From contig NZ_JACHMX010000001.1 of assembly GCF_014205155.1 (NCBI RefSeq), forward strand, positions 2,666,001 to 2,730,000: a stretch of DNA of 64,000 nucleotides, in the 5' to 3' direction. The DNA is from Amycolatopsis umgeniensis. Its GTDB lineage: Bacteria > Actinomycetota > Actinomycetes > Mycobacteriales > Pseudonocardiaceae. The notes beneath the pieces were generated by a model. The model made no database searches. It was not told where the DNA came from and saw nothing but the letters and a program-made list of their open reading frames with translations. Below are positions 37,716 to 46,949 of the stretch, piece by piece. Made by a program: the position numbers and the translations under genes. Position 1 is the stretch's first letter. Each line of letters starts with the position of its first letter.

Positions 37716-38605
37716 GCCGTCCTGGTCGACTCCGTCCATTTGCGCAGCCGGGGTGGGACACGCTTTTCGAGACCGTAGTTCTCCAGGTGCGCGCTGAAGA
37801 CCTCGTCGAAGGCGCGCTGCACGGTCTCGGTGTCCCACACCGGCCGCTCGAGGATGGGCTGCTTCAGGTACGGCTGCCCCATGACGTGCAGCTGCGGTCC
37901 GTTGCAGCGGATCATCTGCCCGGTGATCCCGTCGGATCCGGCGCCGAGCAGGAACAGCACGACCGGCGCGATCCGCGACGGCGTCCGGTCCGGCGGGCAG
38001 GACCGCAGCGACCGTTCGGATTTCCACACCATCCGGGTGTGCGCGAGCGGGCAGACGGCGTTCACCCTGATCCCGCTCTCCTCCAGATCCAGCGCCCAGG
38101 AGTAGGTCAGCGAAGCGACGGCGCCCTTGCTGGCGGCGTATACGCCGAGTTTGCGCTGCCCGAGTGACGCCCCGGACGAGATGTTGACGATCGAGCCCGG
38201 TTTGCCGCGCGCGACCATCGCCTTGATCGCGGCGAGCCCGGTGTACATGACGCCGAGGACGTTCACCTCGACCAGCTCACGGGCCTGCTCGACGTCGTCC
38301 TCCCACGGCAACGCCTCGTAGTTCAACCCCGCGTTGTTGACCAGCCCGTCGACAGCGCCGAACTCGCCGAGGCAGAGGTCGATGATCTCCTGTGCCTGTT
38401 TCGGATCCGCGACGCTGTGCCCGCTGGCGACCGCCTTCCCGCCGAAGCGGCGGATGTTCTCCGCCGTCCGTTCGGCCAGCGCGAGGTCGATGTCGTTGAC
38501 CACGACGGCCCCGCCCGCCCTCGCCACGTGCACCGCGAACGCCTCGCCGAGGCCCCGTCCCGCCCCGGTCACGACGACGGCCTTGTCGTCGAGCAAACCG
38601 TTCAT
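37712..38605 (-). CDS. short-chain dehydrogenase/reductase
   Basis: This 297-residue NAD(P)-dependent SDR has the cofactor motif 'VTGAGRGLGEAFA' (residues about 9-21), the 'GLVNNAGLNY' strand, catalytic Ser in 'IVNISSGAS' and the Tyr-Lys pair in 'YAASKGAVAS'. A C-terminal extension of about 50 residues follows the core, as in SDRs acting on bulky lipids or polyketides. ATG 38605 has AAGGGGTGAAGG upstream. The substrate is unknown. Confidence 0.9.
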   Translation of the reverse strand: MNGLLDDKAVVVTGAGRGLGEAFAVHVARAGGAVVVNDIDLALAERTAENIRRFGGKAVASGHSVADPKQAQEIIDLCLGEFGAVDGLVNNAGLNYEALPWEDDVEQARELVEVNVLGVMYTGLAAIKAMVARGKPGSIVNISSGASLGQRKLGVYAASKGAVASLTYSWALDLEESGIRVNAVCPLAHTRMVWKSERSLRSCPPDRTPSRIAPVVLFLLGAGSDGITGQMIRCNGPQLHVMGQPYLKQPILERPVWDTETVQRAFDEVFSAHLENYGLEKRVPPRLRKWTESTRTA

Positions 38606-38976
38606 CGCCTTCACCCCTTTGGCCCGGCCGGCCTCCACCTCCAGACCGGTCTCTACTCAGTGTTGGCCCATTCGGCCCAACCGGGACTCAGGCGGCGGCG
38701 AACGGCGGCCGGGCTGCGCCGAGCGAGGACGGGGCGATCGGCGCGCAGATACCCGCGGACGAGTCAGACCGACGTCACTCACCGGTCAGACGGCGTAGCT
38801 CGATCGGCCTAACAGGCGAAGGATTCGCTGGTCTTCTGTTCGTCTCCCTGTAGCCGGAGGCATACTGAACGTTGCTCGGCGGGACATTAACTGTGACTCC
38901 CTCGTCAGCCACGTAACAGAGCAGGCAAGAATGCGAGGGAGCTAGGTTCACCCGATCGGGGGGAGGTGGTCACAGA
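38606..38976. other. gene-free region upstream of MFS carrier
   Basis: No ORF with good codon character is seen. The stretch must hold divergent promoters for the SDR and MFS genes. I found no operator-like palindrome or repeat I would defend. Confidence 0.5.
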
Positions 38977-40191
38977 GTGAAGACGAACGCGGCGCCGCGG
39001 ATGACCGCCGCCCTGGCGAACCTCGAGTTCCGCGCACTCTGGCTCGCCGAGGTGCAGTCCCTGATCGGGGATCAGCTCACCATCGTCGCGCTGGCGATCC
39101 TCGTCTACGACCGCACCGGGTCCGCGCTGCTCTCGGCGGTGGTCTACTCCTTGACCTTCCTGCCCGCGCTGGCCGGCGGCCTCGGCCTCTCCCAGCTGGC
39201 AGATCGCTACCCGAGGCGCACCGTCCTCGTCATCTCGTCGCTGATCCAAGCGGTGCTGATCGCGATCATGGCGATCCCCGGCACGCCGCTCGCCCTGCTG
39301 TGCGGGCTGGTGGTGCTGGCACGGCTCGCGAACGCCCCCGGCAACGCCGCGCAGAACGCGCTGACCCGCGAGGTGTTCACCGACGACGACCTCTACCTCA
39401 AGAGCCAGGACATCCGGGGCATCTCGACCAACACCGCCATGCTGCTCGGCCTGGCGGGCGGCGGTCTGCTGGTTTCGCAGGTCGGGGCGAGCTGGGCGCT
39501 GGCACTGGACGCCGCGACGTTCCTGCTGAGCGCGGCCGTGGTCCGCTTCTCGGTCTCGCGGCGGGCGGCGGCGTCCGACGGCAACGGCAGCTGGTTCGGC
39601 GCGGTGAAGCAGGTATTCGGCAACCGCCACCTGCGGGTGCTGGTCTGGTTCTCGTGGCTGGTCGGCCTGGCCGTCATCCCCGAAGGGCTCGCCGCGCCGC
39701 TGGCCGCGGAGATGGGCGTGGGGAAACAAGCCGTCGGCTGGTTGCTGGCGGCCGACCCACTGGGCTTCGTCATCGGCGCGTTCCTGCTCTCCCGGTTCGT
39801 TTCCGCGGAACAACGGCGGAAGCTCCTGGGAGTGCTGGCGGCACTGCCGATGGTCGCCCTGATCGGCTTCGTGTTCAAACCGGGGCTGATCCCGGCGCTG
39901 CTCCTGCTGGCGGCGGCGGGTGCCGCGGGTGCGTACTTGATCACGGTGAGCGCCACGTTCATCACCTGGGTCCCGAACGAACTCAGGGGCGGTGCGGGTG
40001 GGGTGTACCGCACGGGGTTGCGGGTGGCTCAGGGAATAGGGGCGGGACTCGGCGGGCTCGCCGCCGATCGGCTCGGGGCGGCGACCTCGGCCATCGCGCT
40101 GGCAGGCATGGTCGGCCTGCTGCTGGCCGTACTGGTCGCGCTCAGCTGGGCGCACATCAATGGATCCAGTCCGGAACCGTTGACATCATGA
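38977..40191 (+). CDS. major facilitator superfamily transporter
   Basis: This 404-residue carrier has twelve helices. The loop 'LSQLADRYPRRTVLVIS' after helix 2 is the MFS motif, and 'ELRGGAGGVYRTGLRVAQGI' lies in a late half-loop. It resembles the drug-efflux type with an N-terminal 'FRALWLAEVQSLIGDQLTIV'. GTG 38977 is backed by GGGGGAGGTGG. The gene stands alone. The substrate cannot be assigned. Confidence 0.88.
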   Translation: MKTNAAPRMTAALANLEFRALWLAEVQSLIGDQLTIVALAILVYDRTGSALLSAVVYSLTFLPALAGGLGLSQLADRYPRRTVLVISSLIQAVLIAIMAIPGTPLALLCGLVVLARLANAPGNAAQNALTREVFTDDDLYLKSQDIRGISTNTAMLLGLAGGGLLVSQVGASWALALDAATFLLSAAVVRFSVSRRAAASDGNGSWFGAVKQVFGNRHLRVLVWFSWLVGLAVIPEGLAAPLAAEMGVGKQAVGWLLAADPLGFVIGAFLLSRFVSAEQRRKLLGVLAALPMVALIGFVFKPGLIPALLLLAAAGAAGAYLITVSATFITWVPNELRGGAGGVYRTGLRVAQGIGAGLGGLAADRLGAATSAIALAGMVGLLLAVLVALSWAHINGSSPEPLTS

Positions 40192-40317
40192 GGAATCCAC
40201 ACTGGACGACCCCTGGGGCGGCACGGCCGCCCGGCGGGTTCGTACTCGGGAATCTCGACGGGACACTGCTTCGACACCAGGCTCTTCGGTACGTGGGCGA
40301 AAAGAAACGACACTCGA

Positions 40318-40475
40318 TCAGAAGTCACGGCTCGACATGGTCTGACACCTCCTGGGAACCTCGCTGCGAACTAATACCTTGCCCGGGCTCAGAAGTCACG
40401 GCTGGACACTATCGGTCACCCCTTCCACGACGCGTCTCGAAAAACATTCAGCTGTCAAGATCAGAAATCACGGGA
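40318..40475. repeat. three iteron-like direct repeats upstream of diguanylate cyclase
   Basis: TCAGAAGTCACGGCT at 40318 and 40389, and TCAGAAATCACGGGA at 40461, occur at 71- and 72-bp spacing in the same orientation. Similarity continues in each as GACA...CACC. The 440-bp gap between MFS (ending 40191) and the cyclase has no other gene. The regular spacing suggests a protein-binding array or a decayed tandem repeat. Confidence 0.6.
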
Positions 40476-40631
40476 CACGATTGCCACCTCCGGACCGTGT
40501 TCGGGGGCACCCTTGCCGGTGTCGAACAACTGATGCGATGGGATGATACCGGCCGTGGAATACGAACGGTGTATCAGTCGGTACCGGTGAGATTACTCAA
40601 CCGTGCCATCCGCACGGAAAAGAGGTAGCAA

Positions 40632-42074
40632 TTGCCAGCCGAGACCGGCGACCGCCGCCAGCACGGCGACGGCACCGGCGACCTTGACGGACGAGCGGAG
40701 ACGGCCGCCGCGGACAGCGGTGTACCGGTGACCGAACGCGGGCAGGCGAGCCCGGAAGGTGACCGGGCCGAACCGCGACAGCGCCATCCCTACGATCCCA
40801 GGGCATGGGCGCTGTGGCAGCGGCCGAAACGATTCATCGCGTTCCTTTTCGCCTTGGAGGCGATCGGAATCGCGATCATGGTCGTCGCGACGATGAATTC
40901 CACGAATCCGGGAAGAATAGACTGGGTTCGTTTCGCCATCCTCGCCGTCGGCGCCACGGCGCATATTCAGCTCACTCAGCGTCAAGAGGAAAGGCGGCGC
41001 GATCGCAGCCGCACCGTTCTCATCGACCTCACCGCGGTCTGGACATTTCCGGCCGCGGTCATCCTGCCGCTTTCATTGACGCTTTCCATCATCGCGCTCG
41101 TACGAATACAGCATTGGTTCATCGCCCGGCGGCCCGCGCACAACTTCGTGTTCTCGTCGGTCACCCACGGTGTTTCGGTGACCTTGGCGTCGCTCACCTT
41201 CGCCGCGTTCGGACCGCATGAATGGGGACGGATTTCCGGCTGGAGCACGCTCGGCGAATTCGGCGTCCTGATCATCACCGGGATGGTCTTCGAAGCGGTG
41301 CAGATCGCCTACATCGGCGGCATCCTCGCGATCGGCTCGCCGAAGCGGCCGTCGCTGTCGACCGTACTCGGCAACACGGCGGACAACCTGCTGGAAGCCA
41401 TCACGATCGGCCTCGGCGCGGTCACCGCGGTGCTCCTGTTGATCATGCCACCGATGGTGGTCGTGATGGCCGTGGTGACGGTGGTGTTCAATCGCCTCGC
41501 CGAGATCGACCAACTCCAAAACGACGCGCGGACGGACCCGAAAACCGGTGTTCTCAACATGCGCGGATGGTCGGAGTCGGCCGATCGGGCGCTCGGAAGG
41601 ACCGCCCGATCGGACGACAACCTTGCGCTACTGATGATTGATCTCGACCACTTCAAGTGGATTAACGACACATATGGACATCCTGCGGGCGACGACGTCC
41701 TCCGCGACGTGGCACAGAAATTGGACGAGGTCACCAGGCCCGCCGACGTCATCGGCCGGTTCGGTGGCGAGGAATTCCTGGTGCTTCTCCCGGATATCGA
41801 CGAAACGGCCGCGAAACTCGCCGCCGAGCGAGTGCGCAGTGCAATCGCAGAACTGCATATAGTGACCACGGACAAACGAGGTAGTCGCGTGACCATCGCG
41901 GGCCGGACCACCTCGATCGGGGCCGCCTTGTTCCCTCGTCACGGTGATTCTCTGGAGGAACTCCTGCACGCCGCCGACGCCGCCGTGTACGTGGCCAAGG
42001 AAAACGGCAGGAACCAGGTGCGGTTCGCCCAGGATCTGGACCGGCCCGCTCCTCCGCCCGTCGCCGAGGGCTGA
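40632..42074 (+). CDS. membrane diguanylate cyclase (GGDEF domain)
   Basis: This 480-residue protein makes cyclic di-GMP. It has a cytoplasmic N-terminal tail (1-70), about six to seven membrane helices (70-290) and a GGDEF domain (about 305-470). The active loop is GGEEF at residues 378-382. An inhibitory I-site RPAD at 369-372 lies at the standard five-residue distance, so product inhibition is expected. 'DLDHFKWINDTYGH' is also intact. The TTG start at 40632 has AAAGAGGT before it. In actinomycetes c-di-GMP acts through BldD and other receptors. The stop TGA lies inside the 81-bp repeat. Confidence 0.92.
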   Translation: MPAETGDRRQHGDGTGDLDGRAETAAADSGVPVTERGQASPEGDRAEPRQRHPYDPRAWALWQRPKRFIAFLFALEAIGIAIMVVATMNSTNPGRIDWVRFAILAVGATAHIQLTQRQEERRRDRSRTVLIDLTAVWTFPAAVILPLSLTLSIIALVRIQHWFIARRPAHNFVFSSVTHGVSVTLASLTFAAFGPHEWGRISGWSTLGEFGVLIITGMVFEAVQIAYIGGILAIGSPKRPSLSTVLGNTADNLLEAITIGLGAVTAVLLLIMPPMVVVMAVVTVVFNRLAEIDQLQNDARTDPKTGVLNMRGWSESADRALGRTARSDDNLALLMIDLDHFKWINDTYGHPAGDDVLRDVAQKLDEVTRPADVIGRFGGEEFLVLLPDIDETAAKLAAERVRSAIAELHIVTTDKRGSRVTIAGRTTSIGAALFPRHGDSLEELLHAADAAVYVAKENGRNQVRFAQDLDRPAPPPVAEG

Positions 42075-42151
42075 AGGGGCCCATCGCCGCATGCCACGCG
42101 GCGATGGGCGCCATCGCCACGTCGCATGCGGGGAAAGCGTCCTTCACCCCC
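42071..42151. repeat. 81-bp nested-hairpin repeat, copy 2
   Basis: The element aligns without gaps to 8074-8154 with 68 of 81 bases identical. The inner stem is GGCGATGG/CCATCGCC (42100-42107 with 42111-42118), where a paired base has switched from A-T to T-A relative to copy 1. Its second to fourth bases form the stop codon of the diguanylate cyclase gene, so the element ends that ORF. Confidence 0.7.
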
Positions 42152-42222
42152 GGTCACCCACAGGCGGAACCCGGGGGTTATCCGGATGTCGGCCCCGATC
42201 GGCGGATGGCACCCTGGACGCC

Positions 42223-44385
42223 ATGCCAGCGACAGCCGAAGCCGCCGCTCGTCCTGCCAGGATCCGGCGGCCATGGTCGACTTCGGGCTGGTTGCTGCTG
42301 GTCACGGTGCTGGTCTTCGGCTTCGGTTTGATCTCGTCGCGGCCTGCCTCGCCGCCGGATCAGGGACCACCGACGGGTGACATCCTCGCCGCCCAGAACG
42401 CCGTCGACGCGCTGGTGCGGCCGGGCCGGGTCGAGAACGTCATCGCCGAACTGCCCGCCGATTTCACCGCGGTCAGCGGGATCACCCCCGGCGTGATGAC
42501 GGCACGCGACGGCACCGTGCGCGCCGTCCACACCGACGGCGGTTGCTCGGCGCCTTGGGGCGACGACAACACCAAGTGGGACTACGCGGTCCCCTGCAAG
42601 GCCCACGACCTGGGCTACGACATCCTCCGCTACGCCGAACGCAAGGGCCACCCGCTCGGCCAGGAAGCCAGGTCCACGCTCGACGACCGGCTCTCGGCCG
42701 ACATGCACCAAGCTTGCGCCATCAACCCGATGGACTCGCGCGGCACCTGCGAGGTCGTCGCCTCCCTCTACACCGCCGGTCTCGTGCTCAACTCCTGGCA
42801 CCAGCGCTGGGGGCCGCCGGTCGGCGACCCGCTCGGCCCGATGATCGTCGGGGTGCTGGTGATCGGCGCGCTGCTGGTGTTCCGTCTCCGCGGCTGGGTC
42901 CGCACGCGCCGGACAGCCGTCACGCTGCCCCGCGAGCCGCGTCCGGTGCACCCTGTCGGCCGCTGGGCACTGCTCGGGGTCGCCGGGGTCGTGCTGATGC
43001 TGCTCGGCGAATCCGCCGTCGCGCTCGCGCACTGGGCGGGCGCGCCGGAGCGGTCGCTGTGGCCGTTCACCTGGCTCGCGCAGCTCTGCCCGCTGATCTT
43101 CTTCGCGGTGGGCCGCATCAACGAGGCGGGCTGGCGGTCGATCCGCGCGACCGGCGGCCGCTATCCGCAGTACCTCGCCGACCGCGCGAGCCCGCTCCTG
43201 CGCCCCGCGCTGATCTTCGCCGTCGTCGCGCTGGTCGTCCCGCTCGCGCTGGAGGTGCTCGGGATCCCGACGGGCACGAACGCCACCGTCATGCGGATCG
43301 CGCTGCACCCGCTTTGGCTGCTCGGCGTCTTCCTGCTGACCGTCGTCCTCGCGCCGGCGCTGCTGACGCTCTACCGCCGGACCCGGACGGCCTCCGTCAC
43401 CGGTCTGCTGGCCTTGACCTTGGCGAGCGAGGCCGCGGCGCAGTGGTCCGGCTCGCCGATCCCGCGCTACGCGGAGACCCTCTTCCTCGCCCTGTTCGTC
43501 CAGCAGCTGGCGTTCGCCCACGCCGACGGTGTCCGCCCGCCGCGTGGCGCCCTCCTGGCGACGGCGTTCACCGGCGCCGCCGGACTGGGCCTCGCGGTCG
43601 CCGTCCGCGGCGAAGGGCCGATGCTGCTCGGCGGCCCCGGCGCCCCGGCCGCGCTTTCGGGTCCGCCGTGGGGCGTCCTCCTGCTCGGACTGGTCCAGCT
43701 CGCGCTCCTCGGCCTGCTCGCGCGGCCACTGGCCCGGCTCGGCGCGAGTCCCGTGGTCGCCGCCACCGCCCGGCTCGTCCTCCGCGCCCCGATGAGCCTC
43801 TACCTCGTCTTCCTGTCCGCGATGCTGCTGCTCGTGGCCGTCGTCTACCTGCCGGGCCCGTTCGTGGACGGCCTCAGCTGGCTGGCCCGGCCGAGAGTCC
43901 TGCTCGCGCTCGCCCTGCTCGCCGTCCCCGCGATGCTCGTCTTCTGGTGGTTCGAACGTCATTCGGGACCCCAGCAGCGGGCTGTCGACGAGCCGGGCCT
44001 GCGCGCCGCGATCTTCTGCCGCGCCGCGGCGACCGTCGGGATGGCGTACGCGATGCTCGGCGTGTTCGGGTTCGCGTTGACCCGCTTCGGCGGCGCGTCG
44101 GCCGACGCCGATCTCCTCGGGCTCCGGCTCGGACCGGTCCAGAGCCTGGTCAACCTGCTACTGGGGGTGTATCTGCTGCACACCGTGCGCAACGGCACCA
44201 GCCGGATGACGGGACCCTGGCTGGTGTGCGCGGTCGCGTGCGCGCCGCCCCTGATGGGCGCCCTCGACGGCAGGCAGGTGAGCGCCGCTTCCGTCGCGCT
44301 GCCGGTCGCGACGATCGTCGTCGCGATGCTCGCGGCGGCCGCCACGCTCGTCCCGGCGCGCGCCGCCCGACGCGTACTCCCCTGA
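42223..44385 (+). CDS. phospholipase A2 domain fused to polytopic membrane protein
   Basis: This 720-residue protein begins with a membrane helix (about 22-40) and then a prokaryotic phospholipase A2-like domain. 'DGGCSAPWGDD' is followed by the catalytic His128-Asp129 pair in 'VPCKAHDLGYDILRYA', with two more Cys ('HQACAIN', 'RGTCEVV') suiting disulfides outside the cell. From about residue 205 there are about twelve more membrane helices with no family I recognise; the loops contain no clear catalytic motif. The fusion suggests a membrane-tethered lipase acting on lipids presented by, or coupled to, the transport-like part. ATG 42223 has a weak ribosome site. Confidence 0.7.
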   Translation: MPATAEAAARPARIRRPWSTSGWLLLVTVLVFGFGLISSRPASPPDQGPPTGDILAAQNAVDALVRPGRVENVIAELPADFTAVSGITPGVMTARDGTVRAVHTDGGCSAPWGDDNTKWDYAVPCKAHDLGYDILRYAERKGHPLGQEARSTLDDRLSADMHQACAINPMDSRGTCEVVASLYTAGLVLNSWHQRWGPPVGDPLGPMIVGVLVIGALLVFRLRGWVRTRRTAVTLPREPRPVHPVGRWALLGVAGVVLMLLGESAVALAHWAGAPERSLWPFTWLAQLCPLIFFAVGRINEAGWRSIRATGGRYPQYLADRASPLLRPALIFAVVALVVPLALEVLGIPTGTNATVMRIALHPLWLLGVFLLTVVLAPALLTLYRRTRTASVTGLLALTLASEAAAQWSGSPIPRYAETLFLALFVQQLAFAHADGVRPPRGALLATAFTGAAGLGLAVAVRGEGPMLLGGPGAPAALSGPPWGVLLLGLVQLALLGLLARPLARLGASPVVAATARLVLRAPMSLYLVFLSAMLLLVAVVYLPGPFVDGLSWLARPRVLLALALLAVPAMLVFWWFERHSGPQQRAVDEPGLRAAIFCRAAATVGMAYAMLGVFGFALTRFGGASADADLLGLRLGPVQSLVNLLLGVYLLHTVRNGTSRMTGPWLVCAVACAPPLMGALDGRQVSAASVALPVATIVVAMLAAAATLVPARAARRVLP

Positions 44386-44547
44386 GCCGCACGGCGCTGA
44401 CCTGGCGTTCTCCGTACCATTGAGACCAAACCGGTGGTGCGTGCCACATCTTCGGGGGGATGTGTAATCCTGCGACAACCCGCAACAGGCACCATGCGTC
44501 CCTTGAGAAGACCGTAGAACCGGTGACGACGAGAAGGAGCAGACCGC

Positions 44548-46176
44548 GTGGAGTACCCGCCTCGGAATGGGCATGGGGATCGACGTCCCGCCCGGCCTAG
44601 GCAGGACGCGCCCGGACGCGTTCCTTCCCGCCCGGCCCCGCCTCGGGGAGCCCGCCCGGCACCCGCCCGCCAGGCCGCGGCGCCGCCGCCCCGGCGCCCG
44701 GAACCGCGTCGCGCTCCTCGGCGGTCGTTCCGCGGGCCCAAGATCGCGCTGGGCCTCGTCTCGCTCCTGGTGATGGGCCTGACCGGCTACGCGTGGGCCG
44801 CGATGGACGGCCTGACGTTCGCGAACGTCGGCATCGGCGCCGACGAGGGCGAAAAGCCCGCCGACGGCGCCCGCGACATCCTGCTGGTCGGCCTCGACAG
44901 CCGCACGGACGCGCAGGGCAACCCGCTGTCCAAGGAGGTCCTCGCCCAGCTGCGCGCCGGGCAGGCCGACGGCGAGCTGAACACCGACTCGCTGATCTTC
45001 GTACACATCCCGAACGACGGCTCCAAGGCCGTCGCGATCTCGCTGCCGCGCGACTCCTACGTCGACATCCCCGGCGGTTTCGGCAAGCACAAGATCAACT
45101 CGGCGTATGCCCGCGCGATGCTCGACGAGCGCAAGAAACAGCAGGAGAACGGCGTCTCCGACCCGAAGGAACTCGACCAGAAGGCCAACGAGGCCGGGGC
45201 GAAGACCCTGATCAAGACGGTCGAGCAGCTGACCGGCTCGACCATCGACAACTACGCCGCCATCAACCTGCTGGGTTTCAGCGAGATCACCCAGGCCATC
45301 GGCGGGGTGGACGTCTGCCTCAACGACGACGTCAACGACCAGTTCTCCGGCGCGAAGTTCACCAAGGGCCCGCACACCATCTCCGGTGTCGAGGCGCTCG
45401 GCTTCGTCCGGCAGCGCCACGGGCTGCCGCGCGGCGACCTCGACCGGGTCGTCCGGCAGCAGGTGTTCATGGCCGGGATGGCGCGCAAGGTGCTCTCGGC
45501 GGGCACGCTCACGAACCCGGGCAGGCTCAACGACCTGATCACGGCCATCAAGAAGTCGGTCGTGCTCAACCAGAACTGGGACGTCTTCGGCTTCGCGCAG
45601 CAGATGAAGGGCCTCACCGGCGGTCAGCTCGAGTTCCGGACCATCCCGATCGTCAACATCGAGTACAAGACCCCGAACGACGGCGTCGCCATCCAGGTCG
45701 ACCCGAAACAGGTGAAGGACTTCGTCCAGGGGCTCGCGGGCCCGCAGCCCGGCGAGCAGACGCCGCCGCCCGCCGAGTCGGCCAACAAGGCGACCACGGT
45801 CGACGTCCGCAACTCCACCAACCGGGATGGGCTGGCCTCGACGGTGCTGAAGCAGCTCGTCGACAAGGGTTTCACCGCGGGCGACACGGCCACGGCCAGC
45901 GCGCGCAAGAAGACGGTGATCTGGGTCGCGAAGGGCCAGAAGGAAGCGGGCCAGGCCGTCGCCGCCGCACTCGGGGGCAACCCGACCGTCCAGGAGGACA
46001 AGAGCGTCGAGGCCGGGCGCGTGATGGTCTTCCTCGGCTCGGACTTCAAGCAGGCGAGCGGCGCGGAGGCTTCCGGTTCCTCGCAGAACGCCGTCGGCTC
46101 GTCGGCCGCGGTTCCGCCGCCCGAGCAGTCCGACGAGAAGCCGATCACCGCCGAAGGCGTCCCCTGCATCAACTGA
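44548..46176 (+). CDS. LytR-CpsA-Psr (LCP) family cell-wall ligase with LytR_C domain
   Basis: This 542-residue protein has an Arg/Pro-rich cytoplasmic tail (1-65), one membrane helix (about 66-88), an LCP domain (about 108-370) and a LytR_C domain (about 420-500). LCP hallmarks are 'DILLVGLDSRTD', 'NTDSLIFVHIPND', 'ISLPRDSYVDIPG', 'KINSAYARA' and 'FVRQRHGLPRGDLDRVVRQQ'. LCP enzymes attach arabinogalactan or other glycopolymers to peptidoglycan from lipid-pyrophosphate donors. GTG 44548 follows AGAAGGAG. It stands alone between unrelated genes. Confidence 0.93.
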   Translation: MEYPPRNGHGDRRPARPRQDAPGRVPSRPAPPRGARPAPARQAAAPPPRRPEPRRAPRRSFRGPKIALGLVSLLVMGLTGYAWAAMDGLTFANVGIGADEGEKPADGARDILLVGLDSRTDAQGNPLSKEVLAQLRAGQADGELNTDSLIFVHIPNDGSKAVAISLPRDSYVDIPGGFGKHKINSAYARAMLDERKKQQENGVSDPKELDQKANEAGAKTLIKTVEQLTGSTIDNYAAINLLGFSEITQAIGGVDVCLNDDVNDQFSGAKFTKGPHTISGVEALGFVRQRHGLPRGDLDRVVRQQVFMAGMARKVLSAGTLTNPGRLNDLITAIKKSVVLNQNWDVFGFAQQMKGLTGGQLEFRTIPIVNIEYKTPNDGVAIQVDPKQVKDFVQGLAGPQPGEQTPPPAESANKATTVDVRNSTNRDGLASTVLKQLVDKGFTAGDTATASARKKTVIWVAKGQKEAGQAVAAALGGNPTVQEDKSVEAGRVMVFLGSDFKQASGAEASGSSQNAVGSSAAVPPPEQSDEKPITAEGVPCIN

Positions 46177-46407
46177 CGCCACCTCTCACCTTCTCGACCA
46201 GCCACGACGCACACCAGAACGCACTCACTGAGCGGGACATTTGTTCACCCATTCGGCCCAGCAGGACAAAATCGGTATGAAAAGCACCCCCGAAACCGCG
46301 TAAGAGCGGCCCACCTGCCGACTTTCATACACGTGAGTGCGCTCGTCCCGGGTTTTGTCACATGGGGTGAGCGGTGGGAGCAGGGTTGGCAAGGCAGGGG
46401 TCGGGGA

Positions 46408-46878
46408 GTGCTGATCGACGCTGAGAGCTATCAGCGGATACTCGGAGACGAGCTCCGCAAGCTCCGCCGTAAGCGTGGCTGGACACGCAAGGAACTGAAC
46501 CAGCATCTGCAGAGCGAGATCTCGCTCCAGACGCTGGCCACCTACGAGCTGGGCACCCGGCACTGTTCCGTGGTGCGGCTGGTCGAACTGTGCGTCGCGA
46601 TGGACGAGCTGCCGCAGGATCTGCTGGCCAAGGTGCATCGCCGGGTGTTCGTGGACGAACCGGGCCGGGTCCGGATCGATCTGCGCCTGGTGATCAAGGA
46701 CGACCAGGAAGAACTGCTCCCCCTGCGACGGTGGGCCGACGACCGGCTCAGGCAGTCGTCCGACAGCGGATCCGCCGAGGTCCACCTCGACTTCGCGGCG
46801 CTGGAACGGATGGCCGAACTCTGCGGTATCCCCACCGTCGATCTCATCGGAAGGCTTCGCCGGCTCAACCCCTCATGA
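46408..46878 (+). CDS. XRE-like helix-turn-helix regulator
   Basis: This 156-residue protein has an N-terminal HTH ('LRRKRGWTRKELNQHL' then 'EISLQTLATYELGTRH') and a C-terminal region without a known domain ('RRVFVDEPGRVRIDLRLVIK'). It is probably DNA-binding, with no paired gene. GTG 46408 is chosen because GGGGTCGGGG precedes it and the preceding 25 residues of the longer frame (from GTG 46333) look untranslated. BldD-like size and order of HTH then tail are seen, but I cannot confirm that family. Confidence 0.75.
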   Translation: MLIDAESYQRILGDELRKLRRKRGWTRKELNQHLQSEISLQTLATYELGTRHCSVVRLVELCVAMDELPQDLLAKVHRRVFVDEPGRVRIDLRLVIKDDQEELLPLRRWADDRLRQSSDSGSAEVHLDFAALERMAELCGIPTVDLIGRLRRLNPS

Positions 46879-46892
46879 GCGCGGCGTTCCCC

Positions 46893-46934
46893 GGTCCGTG
46901 AAGGCCTTGCCCCCCATCTGGGCTTTCACGGACC
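46893..46934. terminator. GTGAAGGCC-family hairpin
   Basis: Arms GGTCCGTGAAGGCC (46893) and GGGCTTTCACGGACC (46920-46934) pair with one mismatch. It lies between the convergent HTH and monooxygenase genes. Confidence 0.65.
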
Positions 46935-46949
46935 CTCCCTCTTTCCTCC

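Noticed and set aside
40318..40475. CRISPR array
   Set aside because: Only three units, imperfect, about 71 bp apart with related spacers, and no cas genes nearby.
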